64,000 nt of DNA from Lachnospiraceae bacterium (lineage in GTDB: Bacteria; Bacillota; Clostridia; Lachnospirales; Lachnospiraceae). Shown in pieces: positions 44,625-54,091 of this stretch. The stretch covers positions 40,003 to 104,002 of the forward strand of contig BLMC01000002.1 in assembly GCA_011959805.1 (NCBI GenBank), in the 5' to 3' direction. The translations under genes and the position numbers were made by a program. The notes under the pieces were generated by a model. That model did not search any database. It worked only from the letters and a program-made list of their open reading frames with translations, and was not told the DNA's origin. Position 1 is the first letter of the stretch, and the number at the start of each line of letters is the position of its first letter.

Positions 44625-45509
44625 ATGTACATTAACTCAGCGTATTTAAACAATTCACTTGTAGATTTTATGGATAAAAGCAAACCGCTTATCGTTGGTA
44701 GTTGTGGAACATACCATTTATTTACCCAGCCTCGCCTCCCCACTTACCGTCCAAAAGGACGATTGGACTTTCAAATAATCTACGTGGCCTCTGGGAAAGC
44801 ACATTTTTACTTTAATGATAATGGTATAGACACTATAGTCCATGCTGGAAACATGGTAATTTATCGCCCAAAAGAGCCACAGAAATATGAATATTTTGGT
44901 ATTGACCAAACCGAAGTATATTGGGTTCATTTTACAGGAAGTGATATTAAGAATATGCTCCGCAGTTATGGTATTACTGATCAAATACACATTATTAACA
45001 CTGGAACATCACTTGAATATACTCGAATTTTTAAACAGATGATCTTAGAACTACAGCGCCATCAGCCTGACTATCCAGAAATGCTGACTCTGCTTTTGCG
45101 GCAGTTATTCATTTTGATACACCGTCAACTGACCACAAAAAATAAAATTAAAAATGTATATTTAGATACCGAAATGGAAAAAGCAATACAATACTTTAAC
45201 GATAATTATAATACGGAGATTAATATTGAAGCGTACGCCGCCTCAAGAGGAATGAGTGTAAGTTGGTTCATCCGCTGTTTTAAACAATATACTAGCTCAA
45301 CCCCAATGAGATATATTGTCTCTATACGTATCACCAACGCACAGGTACTCCTCGAGACAACAAGCTATAATATTACAGAAATTGGAAATATTATTGGATA
45401 TGACAATCCTTTGTATTTTAGTCGGATTTTCAAGAAGCAGAAAGGAGTATCGCCTTCAGAGTATCGGGCGCAGTTAAAGCTCGGAAACAAGCATACTACT
45501 TTTGTTTAA
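44625..45509 (+). CDS. AraC-family transcriptional regulator
   Basis: 294 residues. The N-terminal cupin-like sugar-sensing domain (about 25-160) includes YRPKGRLDFQIIYVASGKAHF. The C-terminal AraC DNA-binding region carries two helix-turn-helix motifs (about 190-290): INIEAYAASRGMSVSWFIRCFK and the family signature IGYDNPLYFSRIFKKQKGVSPSEYR. Divergent from lacZ-symporter, so it is the likely sugar-responsive activator of that operon. Its 3' end overlaps the convergent cytidylyltransferase gene by 14 bp. Confidence 0.92.
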   Translation: MYINSAYLNNSLVDFMDKSKPLIVGSCGTYHLFTQPRLPTYRPKGRLDFQIIYVASGKAHFYFNDNGIDTIVHAGNMVIYRPKEPQKYEYFGIDQTEVYWVHFTGSDIKNMLRSYGITDQIHIINTGTSLEYTRIFKQMILELQRHQPDYPEMLTLLLRQLFILIHRQLTTKNKIKNVYLDTEMEKAIQYFNDNYNTEINIEAYAASRGMSVSWFIRCFKQYTSSTPMRYIVSIRITNAQVLLETTSYNITEIGNIIGYDNPLYFSRIFKKQKGVSPSEYRAQLKLGNKHTTFV

Positions 45510-46188
45510 TTATCTCAAAAAAACGTTCGAGGTCTTGTTTTGTCGTTATCTTAAAATTTTGTGTCTCTCCAGGAATCATTACAATGTCCATCCCTGCCAT
45601 TACCGCAGGTTCCGTAGAACCGTTAATTTTAAAAATGCTGTCAGGAAGGAGTTTTTTGTTCGCCTCATAATATTTCCCCAACACAAAAAGTTCTGGCGCC
45701 TGTCCTGCATAGAGCACATCTCTGTCAAGCAGCGCGCTAATTCTTTTTCCATCCATACTCTCATAGATAGTATCTTTCATTGGCAACACTGGCAAAACAC
45801 CATCATGACCTTCTATCGCATTTAAACTTCTTGCTATCATTTCTGCCGAGAGTAACGGCCTTGCCGCATCATGTATCAGTATGTAGTCTGTGTCAGCAGC
45901 ATATTTTTTAATATCTTTTAGACCATTATAAATAGAAAGTTGACGGGTTGCTCCTGATGCAGAAAACCCTGAAAATTTTGTGCTTTTGATTTGTCCAAAA
46001 CACTCTAATATAACATCATGCCATTGTTCTGTCGCCACAATCTGTATTGTATCAATTCCTTCGTGTTCTGACAGTTGTCTAATACAATAATAAATAATTG
46101 GTTTGTCATTTACTTTTATATATTGTTTTGGTATATCTGCACCGAAACGAGTGCCTGTACCTCCTGATAAAATTAATGCTGATACCAT
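45496..46188 (-). CDS. IspD/TarI-family cytidylyltransferase
   Basis: 230 residues with a nucleotidyltransferase Rossmann fold: LSGGTGTRFGADIPKQY (CTP-binding loop) and HDAARPLLS. The family covers IspD (methylerythritol phosphate) and TarI (ribitol-5-phosphate), both transferring CMP from CTP. Because it ends a surface-glycan operon, directly after a pentulose-phosphate epimerase homologue and with two CDP-glycerol-phosphotransferase-like genes upstream, I favour a CDP-polyol role over isoprenoid synthesis. No TarJ reductase is seen within the window. Identity of the substrate is uncertain. Confidence 0.85.
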   Translation of the reverse strand: MVSALILSGGTGTRFGADIPKQYIKVNDKPIIYYCIRQLSEHEGIDTIQIVATEQWHDVILECFGQIKSTKFSGFSASGATRQLSIYNGLKDIKKYAADTDYILIHDAARPLLSAEMIARSLNAIEGHDGVLPVLPMKDTIYESMDGKRISALLDRDVLYAGQAPELFVLGKYYEANKKLLPDSIFKINGSTEPAVMAGMDIVMIPGETQNFKITTKQDLERFFEIIKQK

Positions 46189-46203
46189 CTACCTACTCCC
46201 TCT

Positions 46204-46908
46204 TCAACTACAATCGCTTCTTAAGTTCTCTTTTGTACAAACAAGCATATCACAATACTCATGAATCTCACGAATTACCTCCCTATAAGGTCTATCCTTC
46301 CCAAACAAAAGCGTTGTTCCAAGCACAAAGCCATCCATTCCCATCGGCGCAAACTTTAGAATCTTATCCGCACTGCATGCCCCATCCCAATAGGTCTTAA
46401 ATTTCATCTCTTCTTTTAAATGCAATAACCGCGTTATTTTTTTTCCTACATAAGGCATATACATCTGTCCTGCGTTGCCTGGGTTTACTGTCATAACCAA
46501 CACCTTTTTCACAATCCGAAGCATCTCATAGACAGTCTCTACACTTGTTCCTGGATTAATTGCAATCCCAGGAACCATACCTGCATCTATAATCTTTTGT
46601 AAGGTAGTCGATGGATGATACTCTGCTTCTGGGTGAATATACACGGTATCACCTGGTCTTAAATTCCTTAAAAATAACTGCACATTATTGTTTGGATGCT
46701 CAATCATCAAGTGCACATCAAGCGGTTTTTTTGTCGCACTAGCTATGTATTTCATATCGTTTAATGACATCGCAAAGTTGGGTACAAAACGCCCATCCAT
46801 AATATCAATATGAAAAGAATCAATGCCGCCCTCGTCGAGTTCACGGACTTCTTTCTCTAAATTGCCATAGTTGGCACACATCAGTGATGCAGTTAGTTCA
46901 AAACGCAT
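46204..46908 (-). CDS. Ribulose-phosphate 3-epimerase family protein
   Basis: 234 residues, a TIM barrel of the RPE family: FHIDIMDGRFVPNFAMS, DVHLMIEHPNN and MTVNPGNAGQ carry the metal and phosphate ligands. GAINPGTSV in housekeeping RPE corresponds here to GIAINPGTSVETV. The C-terminal part is more divergent (YWDGACSADKILKFAPMGMDGFVLGTT). It probably interconverts pentulose or hexulose phosphates (ribulose-5-P/xylulose-5-P, or an allulose-type sugar). It lies 15 bp before the cytidylyltransferase, so the two probably feed a CDP-activated polyol or sugar to the glycan. Confidence 0.82.
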   Translation of the reverse strand: MRFELTASLMCANYGNLEKEVRELDEGGIDSFHIDIMDGRFVPNFAMSLNDMKYIASATKKPLDVHLMIEHPNNNVQLFLRNLRPGDTVYIHPEAEYHPSTTLQKIIDAGMVPGIAINPGTSVETVYEMLRIVKKVLVMTVNPGNAGQMYMPYVGKKITRLLHLKEEMKFKTYWDGACSADKILKFAPMGMDGFVLGTTLLFGKDRPYREVIREIHEYCDMLVCTKENLRSDCS

Positions 46909-46931
46909 TCGTTGTCTCCCTATTGAAAATA

Positions 46932-47984
46932 CTATTCAAGAAAATTTTTATCTGCATATACAATCTTGTACTTATCGCGATTTACATTAAAAAAAAGTGT
47001 GATTAACCTCTCTGAAAGAAATCCTGGATACCGATTCTGATACGCATCCTCTCGTATTCCACCATGTTCTGCACAAATAAACAAAATTGGAAAAAGCCAT
47101 GAACATAAACTATTAAGTATCTCCTTCTTCATAATAAACATATTACAAGGAGAATATAAATTTGTATCAAAAAAACAAATTGCCTCTTTATAGTATTGTG
47201 GATATATTCTTCTCATATAATCCATCATAAAATCCCAATCCGTTGCTACATGTCTTTCTTTATAATTTGCAGCAATACTTGACATAACATATAGCGGGGT
47301 TGGTAAAATCACATCAATATCTCTATCTTTCATTTGTTGATACCAACCCTCTTTTAAAATAAAATGCCTTCGATAATGCTCAAGTCCTACAACATCTTGC
47401 TTGGCATTTTTCCATATCCAATACATTACTGTCAATTCACAAAACTGTTTATTTCTATCTGATATATTTTCCCCAGTATCATCCATTATCTTACATATTT
47501 TGTCTGATGCAAGTCTTGCTCCAGCTTGAATCTCTCTCTGAAATTTGGTCATATTATAGTTTTGCTTTAACGGTTTGTCAAAAATAGATCGCGCAATATA
47601 TATATTTGCTGGCTCACTAGCATTATCCAATTTATTATAATTTTCACCGTTTTCTGTATAATAACATTCAAGAAATAAATTACGCAATTTAAGATCAAGT
47701 TCAGGCGTAAGAGGAATAATTTTTTTCATTCCCATCCTATGCAACTTTTGGGTTAAATTATAATGATATACTCCTCTCGTTCCCAAATACACAGGATAAT
47801 CTGAATGAAGTTTTGTGTTCTCGTCAAACCAAATTACTGGAATACCATCAATTTCCAAATTATTTTTCTCATCATTATCATATAGGTATGCTGCTATCTT
47901 TATATTTGGATCTAATTTTGAAAGATATACTCCTAATGTTTGCGCCCTTGAATGAGCACCAACAATGTATATTTTTTGTTCCAT
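46932..47984 (-). CDS. DUF4422 glycosyltransferase-like protein with N-terminal Rossmann module
   Basis: 350 residues. The first 110 or so (IYIVGAHSRAQTLG, then AYLYDND, VYLGTRG) form a Rossmann-like nucleotide-binding module. The remainder is a DUF4422 domain, found in capsular-polysaccharide glycosyltransferases, with VVGLEHYRRHFIL as its clearest signature and a cysteine-containing C-terminal half. It likely transfers a sugar to the growing surface glycan. No signal peptide or membrane helix. AAGGTGA precedes the ATG. The Rossmann module recurs in six other proteins of this locus. Confidence 0.8.
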   Translation of the reverse strand: MEQKIYIVGAHSRAQTLGVYLSKLDPNIKIAAYLYDNDEKNNLEIDGIPVIWFDENTKLHSDYPVYLGTRGVYHYNLTQKLHRMGMKKIIPLTPELDLKLRNLFLECYYTENGENYNKLDNASEPANIYIARSIFDKPLKQNYNMTKFQREIQAGARLASDKICKIMDDTGENISDRNKQFCELTVMYWIWKNAKQDVVGLEHYRRHFILKEGWYQQMKDRDIDVILPTPLYVMSSIAANYKERHVATDWDFMMDYMRRIYPQYYKEAICFFDTNLYSPCNMFIMKKEILNSLCSWLFPILFICAEHGGIREDAYQNRYPGFLSERLITLFFNVNRDKYKIVYADKNFLE

Positions 47985-48047
47985 ATAGGTTCACCTTAAA
48001 TTCCTATTAAATATCAAGTAAATTACTTGCAAGATATAACTATCTAA

Positions 48048-48935
48048 TTATTTCGTTTTTAATAACGCTAAACTTGATTTATCTCCTATTGGAGTTTTTG
48101 TTATTTGAATTCCTCTTTCCTGTTCAAAAAAATCTACTGCCTGCCTTACTCCAGAAAAAACATCAGAAAAATAATCATGTAGCAATATACATCCTCTATC
48201 TATCATTTTGTCCCAAAAAAATCTTAGCCCATTTAACATTGGTATATACAAATCCATATCCAAATTTACAAAACAGAATTTATCCTCTACTCCCAACATA
48301 CTCTCCGGAAAATAACCTTTTTTTATTATAATATTTTCTGGATAAGTCATTTTTTGCATAACGAAATCGATTTCTGTATCTGCAAAAAACAACTTATTTG
48401 CAAATCTACTCTGATTAAAAACCTTATTATTCATACCTTTTTCGTATTGAAGGTCCTTGTTATCAAATCCTTCAAAAGTATCACATAGATATAACTTTCT
48501 ATCAGAAAAATAATAATTAATAAATTTTGCGGAATCTCCTAAAAACACACCACATTCCGCAACACTTCCTTCTATTTGTCCTTGCTTAATCCAATCTGCA
48601 TATCCTTTTATAAATGCAGTTCTTTGATCAACAAACAATTCTAAATATTGAATATCTGTGAATACATCCACTACTTTATCCTGTGGAATATCTAATTGCA
48701 CAGTTAATTCTTTAATCTGTTTGACAGCAATCGGACTGCTGACAACGATCATTAATATATCAAAATCCTTTTCTAAAATCTGATTTGGGCTGATGATAGG
48801 ATAGGATAATAATGTCTGTCCCCATATTTTTTCATTGCTATCTGTATATGCAATTACTTCCTTATCCCCCTGCACAAGCAAATTAGGTAATATCTGTCTC
48901 CCATAATCACCGCATCCCCATATAATAATTTTCAT
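48048..48935 (-). CDS. TylF/MycF-family O-methyltransferase with N-terminal Rossmann module
   Basis: 295 residues. The N-terminus (about 1-95) is a Rossmann module (IIIWGCGDYGRQILPNLL, then AYTDSNEKIWG). It is followed by a macrocin-O-methyltransferase-like domain with AECGVFLGDSAKFINYYF (SAM), LCDTFEGFDNKD, FVNLDMDLY (metal-binding acids) and LLHDYFSDVFSGV. TylF-type enzymes methylate sugar hydroxyls, so it probably O-methylates a sugar of the surface glycan. It lies 8 bp after a GT2 gene. Confidence 0.82.
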   Translation of the reverse strand: MKIIIWGCGDYGRQILPNLLVQGDKEVIAYTDSNEKIWGQTLLSYPIISPNQILEKDFDILMIVVSSPIAVKQIKELTVQLDIPQDKVVDVFTDIQYLELFVDQRTAFIKGYADWIKQGQIEGSVAECGVFLGDSAKFINYYFSDRKLYLCDTFEGFDNKDLQYEKGMNNKVFNQSRFANKLFFADTEIDFVMQKMTYPENIIIKKGYFPESMLGVEDKFCFVNLDMDLYIPMLNGLRFFWDKMIDRGCILLHDYFSDVFSGVRQAVDFFEQERGIQITKTPIGDKSSLALLKTK

Positions 48936-48943
48936 ACAACCTC

Positions 48944-50143
48944 CTACTTTTCCAATCCAAAAGCTTTTTTTGTCTCTTCCGAAAAAATTAATTCCACATC
49001 CATCATATATATTTTCTTTTCAGGATATTTCTTGGTCAACTCTTCAAATAGCTCATTTCTTGACTTTTCATATGTATTCGCAATCAATACTATGTCACAG
49101 TCAACATGATTCAACGCAATTGGATTATTGACTGCAAGTCCCATTTTCCGTAATTCTGTATAATTTCGATCCAACCATAACACTACATTGCAAAATCTTG
49201 TTCTTTTAAGATAATTATAGAGCCTTTGACCATATGTCCCTGCGCCATATAAAATGATATTACTCCCCTTATACACTTCCTTAAATGGAAACAAATAATC
49301 CAATGTATCATAATTTTTGTATAGACCATCTGCACGTGGAATCATCAAAAATAAAACATATTTTAACCACTGTTCTCTCAAATCAAAAATTCCAGAATAT
49401 TTCTCAAATATATGATTAACTGAAGAAAATAAAACGCCAAATTGTTCTCTTTCTTTTTCATAATTTTGAATATTTTTTACCATAGACCCTGTAGTTTGTC
49501 TATAATGATACAAGCACTTGCTCACAACATAAATACTGTGTGCATTTAGTAATGCAGGATATGTACAAGCTGCATCTTCCCCCATACATATTCTTTCATC
49601 TACAGCCATTTGATAACACATTATGCTCTCTTTCTTAAATAATTTCCCCCACACTCCTGCTGATACATTCCAATCAAAAAAAGCATCTCCAGCAATCATA
49701 CTTGGATACACGGTCTCAATCAGTTGACGCTTATCATAATACCCTTCCTCTAAACCACACAATACTTTCTTGGATATATTACCTGTATCCTCAATATGTC
49801 CACACATAACAATATCCACTTGATATCTATCCAAAATGTTAAATAATTCCATAAACATATTGGCTTCAATCCAATCATCTCCATCAACGTATGCAACATA
49901 TTCTCCTTGTGCTTCGACCAGACCAGCCTTTCTTGCACTGACAAGACCACCATTTTCTTTATGTATCACTTTAATTCGGGAATCTCTTTCTTTATATTTG
50001 TCACAGATCTTGCTACAGGAATCTTTAGAACCATCATCTACTAACAATATTTCTAAATCTGTATATGTCTGTTTCATAATACTCTCAATACATTGCGGCA
50101 AATAATTTTCAATATTATATATTGGTACAATTATACTTATCAT
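48944..50143 (-). CDS. GT2 glycosyltransferase with C-terminal Rossmann module
   Basis: 399 residues. GT-A fold (about 1-265) with SIIVPIYNIENYLPQCIESI, LLVDDGSKDSC and the metal-binding YVDGDDW; helical middle; then a Rossmann module (about 290-390) with NIILYGAGTYGQRLYNYL and WLDRNYTELRKMG. It inverts sugar transfer from an NDP-sugar on the cytoplasmic face. The start overlaps the end of the next GT2 gene by 29 bp. The C-terminal module is homologous in plan to stand-alone proteins in the same locus. Confidence 0.87.
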   Translation of the reverse strand: MISIIVPIYNIENYLPQCIESIMKQTYTDLEILLVDDGSKDSCSKICDKYKERDSRIKVIHKENGGLVSARKAGLVEAQGEYVAYVDGDDWIEANMFMELFNILDRYQVDIVMCGHIEDTGNISKKVLCGLEEGYYDKRQLIETVYPSMIAGDAFFDWNVSAGVWGKLFKKESIMCYQMAVDERICMGEDAACTYPALLNAHSIYVVSKCLYHYRQTTGSMVKNIQNYEKEREQFGVLFSSVNHIFEKYSGIFDLREQWLKYVLFLMIPRADGLYKNYDTLDYLFPFKEVYKGSNIILYGAGTYGQRLYNYLKRTRFCNVVLWLDRNYTELRKMGLAVNNPIALNHVDCDIVLIANTYEKSRNELFEELTKKYPEKKIYMMDVELIFSEETKKAFGLEK

Positions 50144-51482
50144 TTCTCTCTAAATTCTCACTATTATTTAATATAGATCGTTTTATCAACATTATTATTT
50201 CGATAAATCCAACTGTAGTTATTTTTTCATATTTTCGCTCAATAAGAACCTTCTTTATTTCACTTTGTACTCTATCCCCTATAGCCGCAATAACAATCCT
50301 AACATTCTGTTCATCCAACAACTTTTCATTAAATATATGGACGTCTATTTTATATACTTCTGATACATTGTTTGCTATATCTGACACTACTATTCTTATT
50401 TTTTCTCTACTATACTGACAAAAAACCAATAAATATCTAACAAATGCTTCTGCAACTGCTCCTGCACCATATATCACTATATTTTTTCTAGACTCAATTT
50501 CTTTTAAAAATTGTGTATCTAAAATGTTTTGCTCTTTATTCAAATCAAAGACAAAATTATTTACAACGGTTGCACATAACTGTTTATATCCATTTTCAGA
50601 TTTTAAGTTCGTCAAATTATTAACACAAACCGCAGCTGCCATGTTATAAAAACTTTTATTATATTGCTGCAATATATTTCTATTTTTCAAAAAATTTTTC
50701 ACAGCATAAAGTGCTTTCATAAAATCTTCTGGAGTATCATCAATATTTCCTTGTAAACTATTATTGTTATGCACTCTATAGTACAATAATTTTTTATCAA
50801 TAATTCCAATTCTTTTCGCAACAGAAAGAGCCGAATATGTAAAAAATAAATCATTTGACCTTTTTATTCCCTGAAATATGAAATGATTTTGTGTAATAAA
50901 ATCTCTTAAAAACAATTTATTCCAAGCAACTGGTATTGTAAAACTATATATCACATCAACAAGTTCAGAGGATGCCTTAATTCCAGTTCCAAATAACGGT
51001 GCACGTAGCGCATGCCATGTATCAGAAACTATCTTATTGCTTAAATTATCATATTTATATGCATCAAAAATTAATATATCTGTATTATCTATTTCTGCCT
51101 TTCTTATCAAATTTTCCAACATATCATTACAGAAGAAATCGTCTGAATCTAAAAATAATAAATACTTTCCCCTTGCAATTTTCATGCCTGTATTTCGCGC
51201 GATACCTGCAAATTGATTTTTTTGACTCAGTACGATAATTCTATTGTCACGATTTTCATACTCTTTTAGTATTTCAAAAGAAAGGTCTTGTGATCCATCA
51301 TCAATACAAATAATCTCAAAATTTATATAAGTTTGCTTCAATAAACTATCAAGACATTCTCTAATATATTTTTCTGAATTATAAACTGGTATGATAATGG
51401 ATACCATTATTTTATTTTTGTCTTGTATTGTATAACAATTATGTGTTTTTATTTTCTTCACCTCAAATGCGAACCCATTCAT
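50115..51482 (-). CDS. GT2 glycosyltransferase with C-terminal Rossmann module (second)
   Basis: 455 residues as drawn. The GT-A domain starts at MVSIIIPVYNSEKYI with CIDDGSQDLSF and FLDSDDFF; the C-terminal module has NIVIYGAGAVAEAFVRYL. The start is uncertain: the ATG at 51482 overlaps the fucosyltransferase end by 20 bp and adds 25 unusual residues, whereas the ATG at 51407 (MVSIII) matches the family but has no good Shine-Dalgarno sequence; a GAGGTG lies in between. The overlap with both neighbours indicates tight coupling. Confidence 0.82.
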   Translation of the reverse strand: MNGFAFEVKKIKTHNCYTIQDKNKIMVSIIIPVYNSEKYIRECLDSLLKQTYINFEIICIDDGSQDLSFEILKEYENRDNRIIVLSQKNQFAGIARNTGMKIARGKYLLFLDSDDFFCNDMLENLIRKAEIDNTDILIFDAYKYDNLSNKIVSDTWHALRAPLFGTGIKASSELVDVIYSFTIPVAWNKLFLRDFITQNHFIFQGIKRSNDLFFTYSALSVAKRIGIIDKKLLYYRVHNNNSLQGNIDDTPEDFMKALYAVKNFLKNRNILQQYNKSFYNMAAAVCVNNLTNLKSENGYKQLCATVVNNFVFDLNKEQNILDTQFLKEIESRKNIVIYGAGAVAEAFVRYLLVFCQYSREKIRIVVSDIANNVSEVYKIDVHIFNEKLLDEQNVRIVIAAIGDRVQSEIKKVLIERKYEKITTVGFIEIIMLIKRSILNNSENLERNDKYNCTNI

Positions 51483-52344
51483 TAGGAATTGTCGCTGATC
51501 TCCAGTTTTTAGGACAGATCACCAATTTATTAAAATTAGAATTTAGATATGCTGCCCAGTAACTAAATGTACTATTTGCTATAATATTATTTCTGCAATG
51601 CTTCATAATAGTAAATTCTTCATAATCCTTAAAACCCATATCGCTAATAAGTATATTTTCATAATGAATATTAATATTTTGTTTCACCCATTCTATATCA
51701 TCTGTAAACAATAAATATATTGGTGAATCTATTCTTTCTTCTACAAGTTCAATTGCTTTATTATAATATTCCGAATCACTTATATCACGATTAAGTCTTA
51801 AAAAGTCTCCTCTGCGAATATGTATTGAAACAGTATTTCTATATTTTATTATTTCCCCCAGTTTTCTAGGAAGTTTTATTTTTTGTTTCAAAGAAAATTC
51901 TTGTTGTAAAGTACCCTTTATATCATCAAAATATATTAAGTTAAAAAAATATCCTTGATAATATGTTGGCATCATACATTTTATCTTTGTTAAATTCCCA
52001 TTAAAATTTAATTCCTCATTTCGATATGCCCAAATCCATTTATTCATCACTGAAAGACTATATATCATCCTTTGTACATATCCACTCTGTTGTAAATATC
52101 TCCAACGCGAAAGTATTTTGTTATCTGCTACAGGAAGCGATGTCTTAAAGTATTGTAGTCCATACTTCCTATGTTTTAACTTACCTTTATAATGAACTCT
52201 TTTTCCCATTCGATACATATCTTCATTATTGATGTATCGGATGTCAAGATATACTTTTTTTCCTGTTAATATACTAACTTTTCTCGCAAATGCATATTGA
52301 AACATTTGGTTGCCTAATCCGTCTGATATCCTTACAATATTCAT
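51463..52344 (-). CDS. GT11 alpha-1,2-fucosyltransferase-like
   Basis: 293 residues, GT11 family length. N-terminal RISDGLGNQMFQYAFARKV is the family start. VSIHIRRGDFLR is the GDP-fucose-binding HxRRGD motif, and the C-terminal FTDDIEWVKQ, MKHCRNNIIANSTFSYWAAYL segments are typical. It adds L-fucose from GDP-fucose, usually alpha-1,2 to galactose. No GDP-fucose biosynthesis genes are in the window. The Shine-Dalgarno (GCGGGT) is weak. Confidence 0.9.
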   Translation of the reverse strand: MNIVRISDGLGNQMFQYAFARKVSILTGKKVYLDIRYINNEDMYRMGKRVHYKGKLKHRKYGLQYFKTSLPVADNKILSRWRYLQQSGYVQRMIYSLSVMNKWIWAYRNEELNFNGNLTKIKCMMPTYYQGYFFNLIYFDDIKGTLQQEFSLKQKIKLPRKLGEIIKYRNTVSIHIRRGDFLRLNRDISDSEYYNKAIELVEERIDSPIYLLFTDDIEWVKQNINIHYENILISDMGFKDYEEFTIMKHCRNNIIANSTFSYWAAYLNSNFNKLVICPKNWRSATIPNEWVRI

Positions 52345-52397
52345 ACTAACCCGCCATTCTTTTCTGAGAACGATGCAAATTTATCCCTATAAGCTTA

Positions 52398-52877
52398 CTA
52401 TATTTCATACAAAATATCTTCTATTGAAATTATTGGACACTCCACCTTTGTCAAGAGCATTTTTTTAATTTCTTCATAATATGTAATAGCAGTCACCACT
52501 ACTGCATCTACAGGTTCCATATCCTCTTCTATAGATACAATATCTAAATTTGTATAAGTTGAATCTCTATTTTTGTCTATACCATATGCCACAACAATTC
52601 GAGTATTTTTGAGTTCATGAATAAACGTATTCCCTACATGACTCATTCCATAAACAGCAATTTTTTTATATCCATTCTTTTCAAAATATGTCGACAGCTC
52701 TTTTCCACTCTGCTTAATTTTCACCCATTGGTTCATCATAAGAAACAAAGATAAATGTTTATCTGATTCAAGCTGTATTTTATCCATCTTTTCTAACAGA
52801 AACTTTCCAGTTCCTCCTGCCCCGAGTGCTATCCCTGTTAATCCCGCTAATATTGCTGTAGCCACCACTTTTTTCAT
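52398..52877 (-). CDS. Stand-alone Rossmann-module protein with N-terminal hydrophobic segment
   Basis: 159 residues from the ATG at 52875-52877 (GGAGGG 11 nt upstream). The longer frame to 52922 would overlap the methyltransferase gene. The paralogue at 54092-54571 has exactly the same length, which supports this start. A glycine-rich hydrophobic N-terminus (VVATAILAGLTGIALGAG) may be a membrane anchor. A helix with NQWVKIKQSGKEL and a module with KIAVYGMSHVGNTFI, YGIDKN and VVVTAITYYEEIKKML follow. It resembles the modules fused to glycosyltransferases here. Function unknown. Confidence 0.7.
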   Translation of the reverse strand: MKKVVATAILAGLTGIALGAGGTGKFLLEKMDKIQLESDKHLSLFLMMNQWVKIKQSGKELSTYFEKNGYKKIAVYGMSHVGNTFIHELKNTRIVVAYGIDKNRDSTYTNLDIVSIEEDMEPVDAVVVTAITYYEEIKKMLLTKVECPIISIEDILYEI

Positions 52878-52911
52878 CAGCTTAAATCCCCTCCACAATT
52901 GAATCAATTTT

Positions 52912-53961
52912 TTAATTTTCATTATAAATTTGGGATATTGTAAAATTTTTGTCTTTCATAGCATATTGATATTTTGTATGCGCAACCTTTCTCTTATTTG
53001 TTTTATCAATCTGAATCAAAATATCATACCTGTATTTTTTTAATTCATTATCCACATAACCTGTTTTATCAGAAATCTCAACATTATATATTTCAGGTAT
53101 ATATGCAGGCAGCTCTCTCATAAAATCCCTAGAGTAATACAAATCATTTTTATTACTTTTATTCTTTCCAGCTTTTTGCAGATCACTTTTCAATATATCT
53201 TTTTTATCCATATCCAAAATGTCACCAACAAAAATTACTGCTTGTTCTTTTAAGCAACATAATAGTTTTTTCAAAAGAATAACAAAATAATTATATCCCG
53301 GAAAATATTGTGCAACACTATTTATAATAACAATATCTTGGTTCATTATTTCCAATGTATCAATTTTTAGTGCTTCTGCACATATTAACGAGACATTTTT
53401 AATTCCCCTTTTTAGTAACGTTTTTTCGGTCTTTTTTAATGTTTCCTTTGAGATATCTATACCAATATAATTTCTTACATCAGGAGCAACTGCACAGCAT
53501 GTCAACCCTGATGCAATACCAATTTCCAACACAGATATTGCGGTATTAAGAAATGGTTTCAATTTGTTGTATGCATTATCCACATATTCATGCATTTCTT
53601 GTTTGGTAAATAATCGTCCTGTAAAACTGCTATTCCATCCTGTCTGAGCAATCTGATTATCATCACTTTGTATTGCTATTACATCCCACATTTTTGATTG
53701 AATTTTTTGATTATAACTTTCTATAAATAACGCATCATCTGTGTCTTTCAATATGTATCTTTTTATATACTTACTTTCCCAAAGCACTTTTGATGCGATA
53801 TTTATATGACAACTATCACATAACAAAGTATCGATTTGCTCTTTTTGAATATATTCCAAAACCTCGCTCTCATATACCCCCCCCGTGTATGATGTATATA
53901 ATTCTAATGGCAGTCTATTAAACTGAAGTATTTTCTCTCCTAAAACTAAAACCCTTTTCAT
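52912..53961 (-). CDS. NRPS-type class I methyltransferase with internal poly-G tract
   Basis: 349 residues from the ATG at 53959-53961, preferred because GGGGGA lies 5 nt upstream; a GTG at 54099 overlapping the preceding stop gives 395 residues. Residues about 108-125 (TGWNSSFTGRLFTKQEMHEY) and motif I VLEIGIASG match methyltransferase domains embedded in nonribosomal peptide synthetases (GWNSSYTG...EEM), followed by YIGIDIS and an INSVAQYF-type motif. The N-terminal 100 residues are not recognised. A run of eight G on the coding strand (53877-53884) encodes part of TGGV near codon 27. Likely methylates a carrier-bound acyl or aminoacyl group. Confidence 0.78.
   Translation of the reverse strand: MKRVLVLGEKILQFNRLPLELYTSYTGGVYESEVLEYIQKEQIDTLLCDSCHINIASKVLWESKYIKRYILKDTDDALFIESYNQKIQSKMWDVIAIQSDDNQIAQTGWNSSFTGRLFTKQEMHEYVDNAYNKLKPFLNTAISVLEIGIASGLTCCAVAPDVRNYIGIDISKETLKKTEKTLLKRGIKNVSLICAEALKIDTLEIMNQDIVIINSVAQYFPGYNYFVILLKKLLCCLKEQAVIFVGDILDMDKKDILKSDLQKAGKNKSNKNDLYYSRDFMRELPAYIPEIYNVEISDKTGYVDNELKKYRYDILIQIDKTNKRKVAHTKYQYAMKDKNFTISQIYNEN
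53877..53884. repeat. Poly-G8 tract near the 5' end of the methyltransferase gene
   Basis: Eight consecutive C on the plus strand (G on the coding strand), about 80 nt after the start codon. The gene is in frame at this length. Such a tract is conspicuous in AT-rich DNA and is a candidate slipped-strand site. Confidence 0.8.
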
Positions 53962-54091
53962 ATTAATCCCCCATGCCGCCTCAAATAGATATGGAAAATG
54001 CTGTCTTTTGCGTTTTTCCTGTGTGAACCTTAACGGACGTAAATTCACGATTGAAAAACTCTCGTATAGATTTTTCAACTTATCCTTTCTG

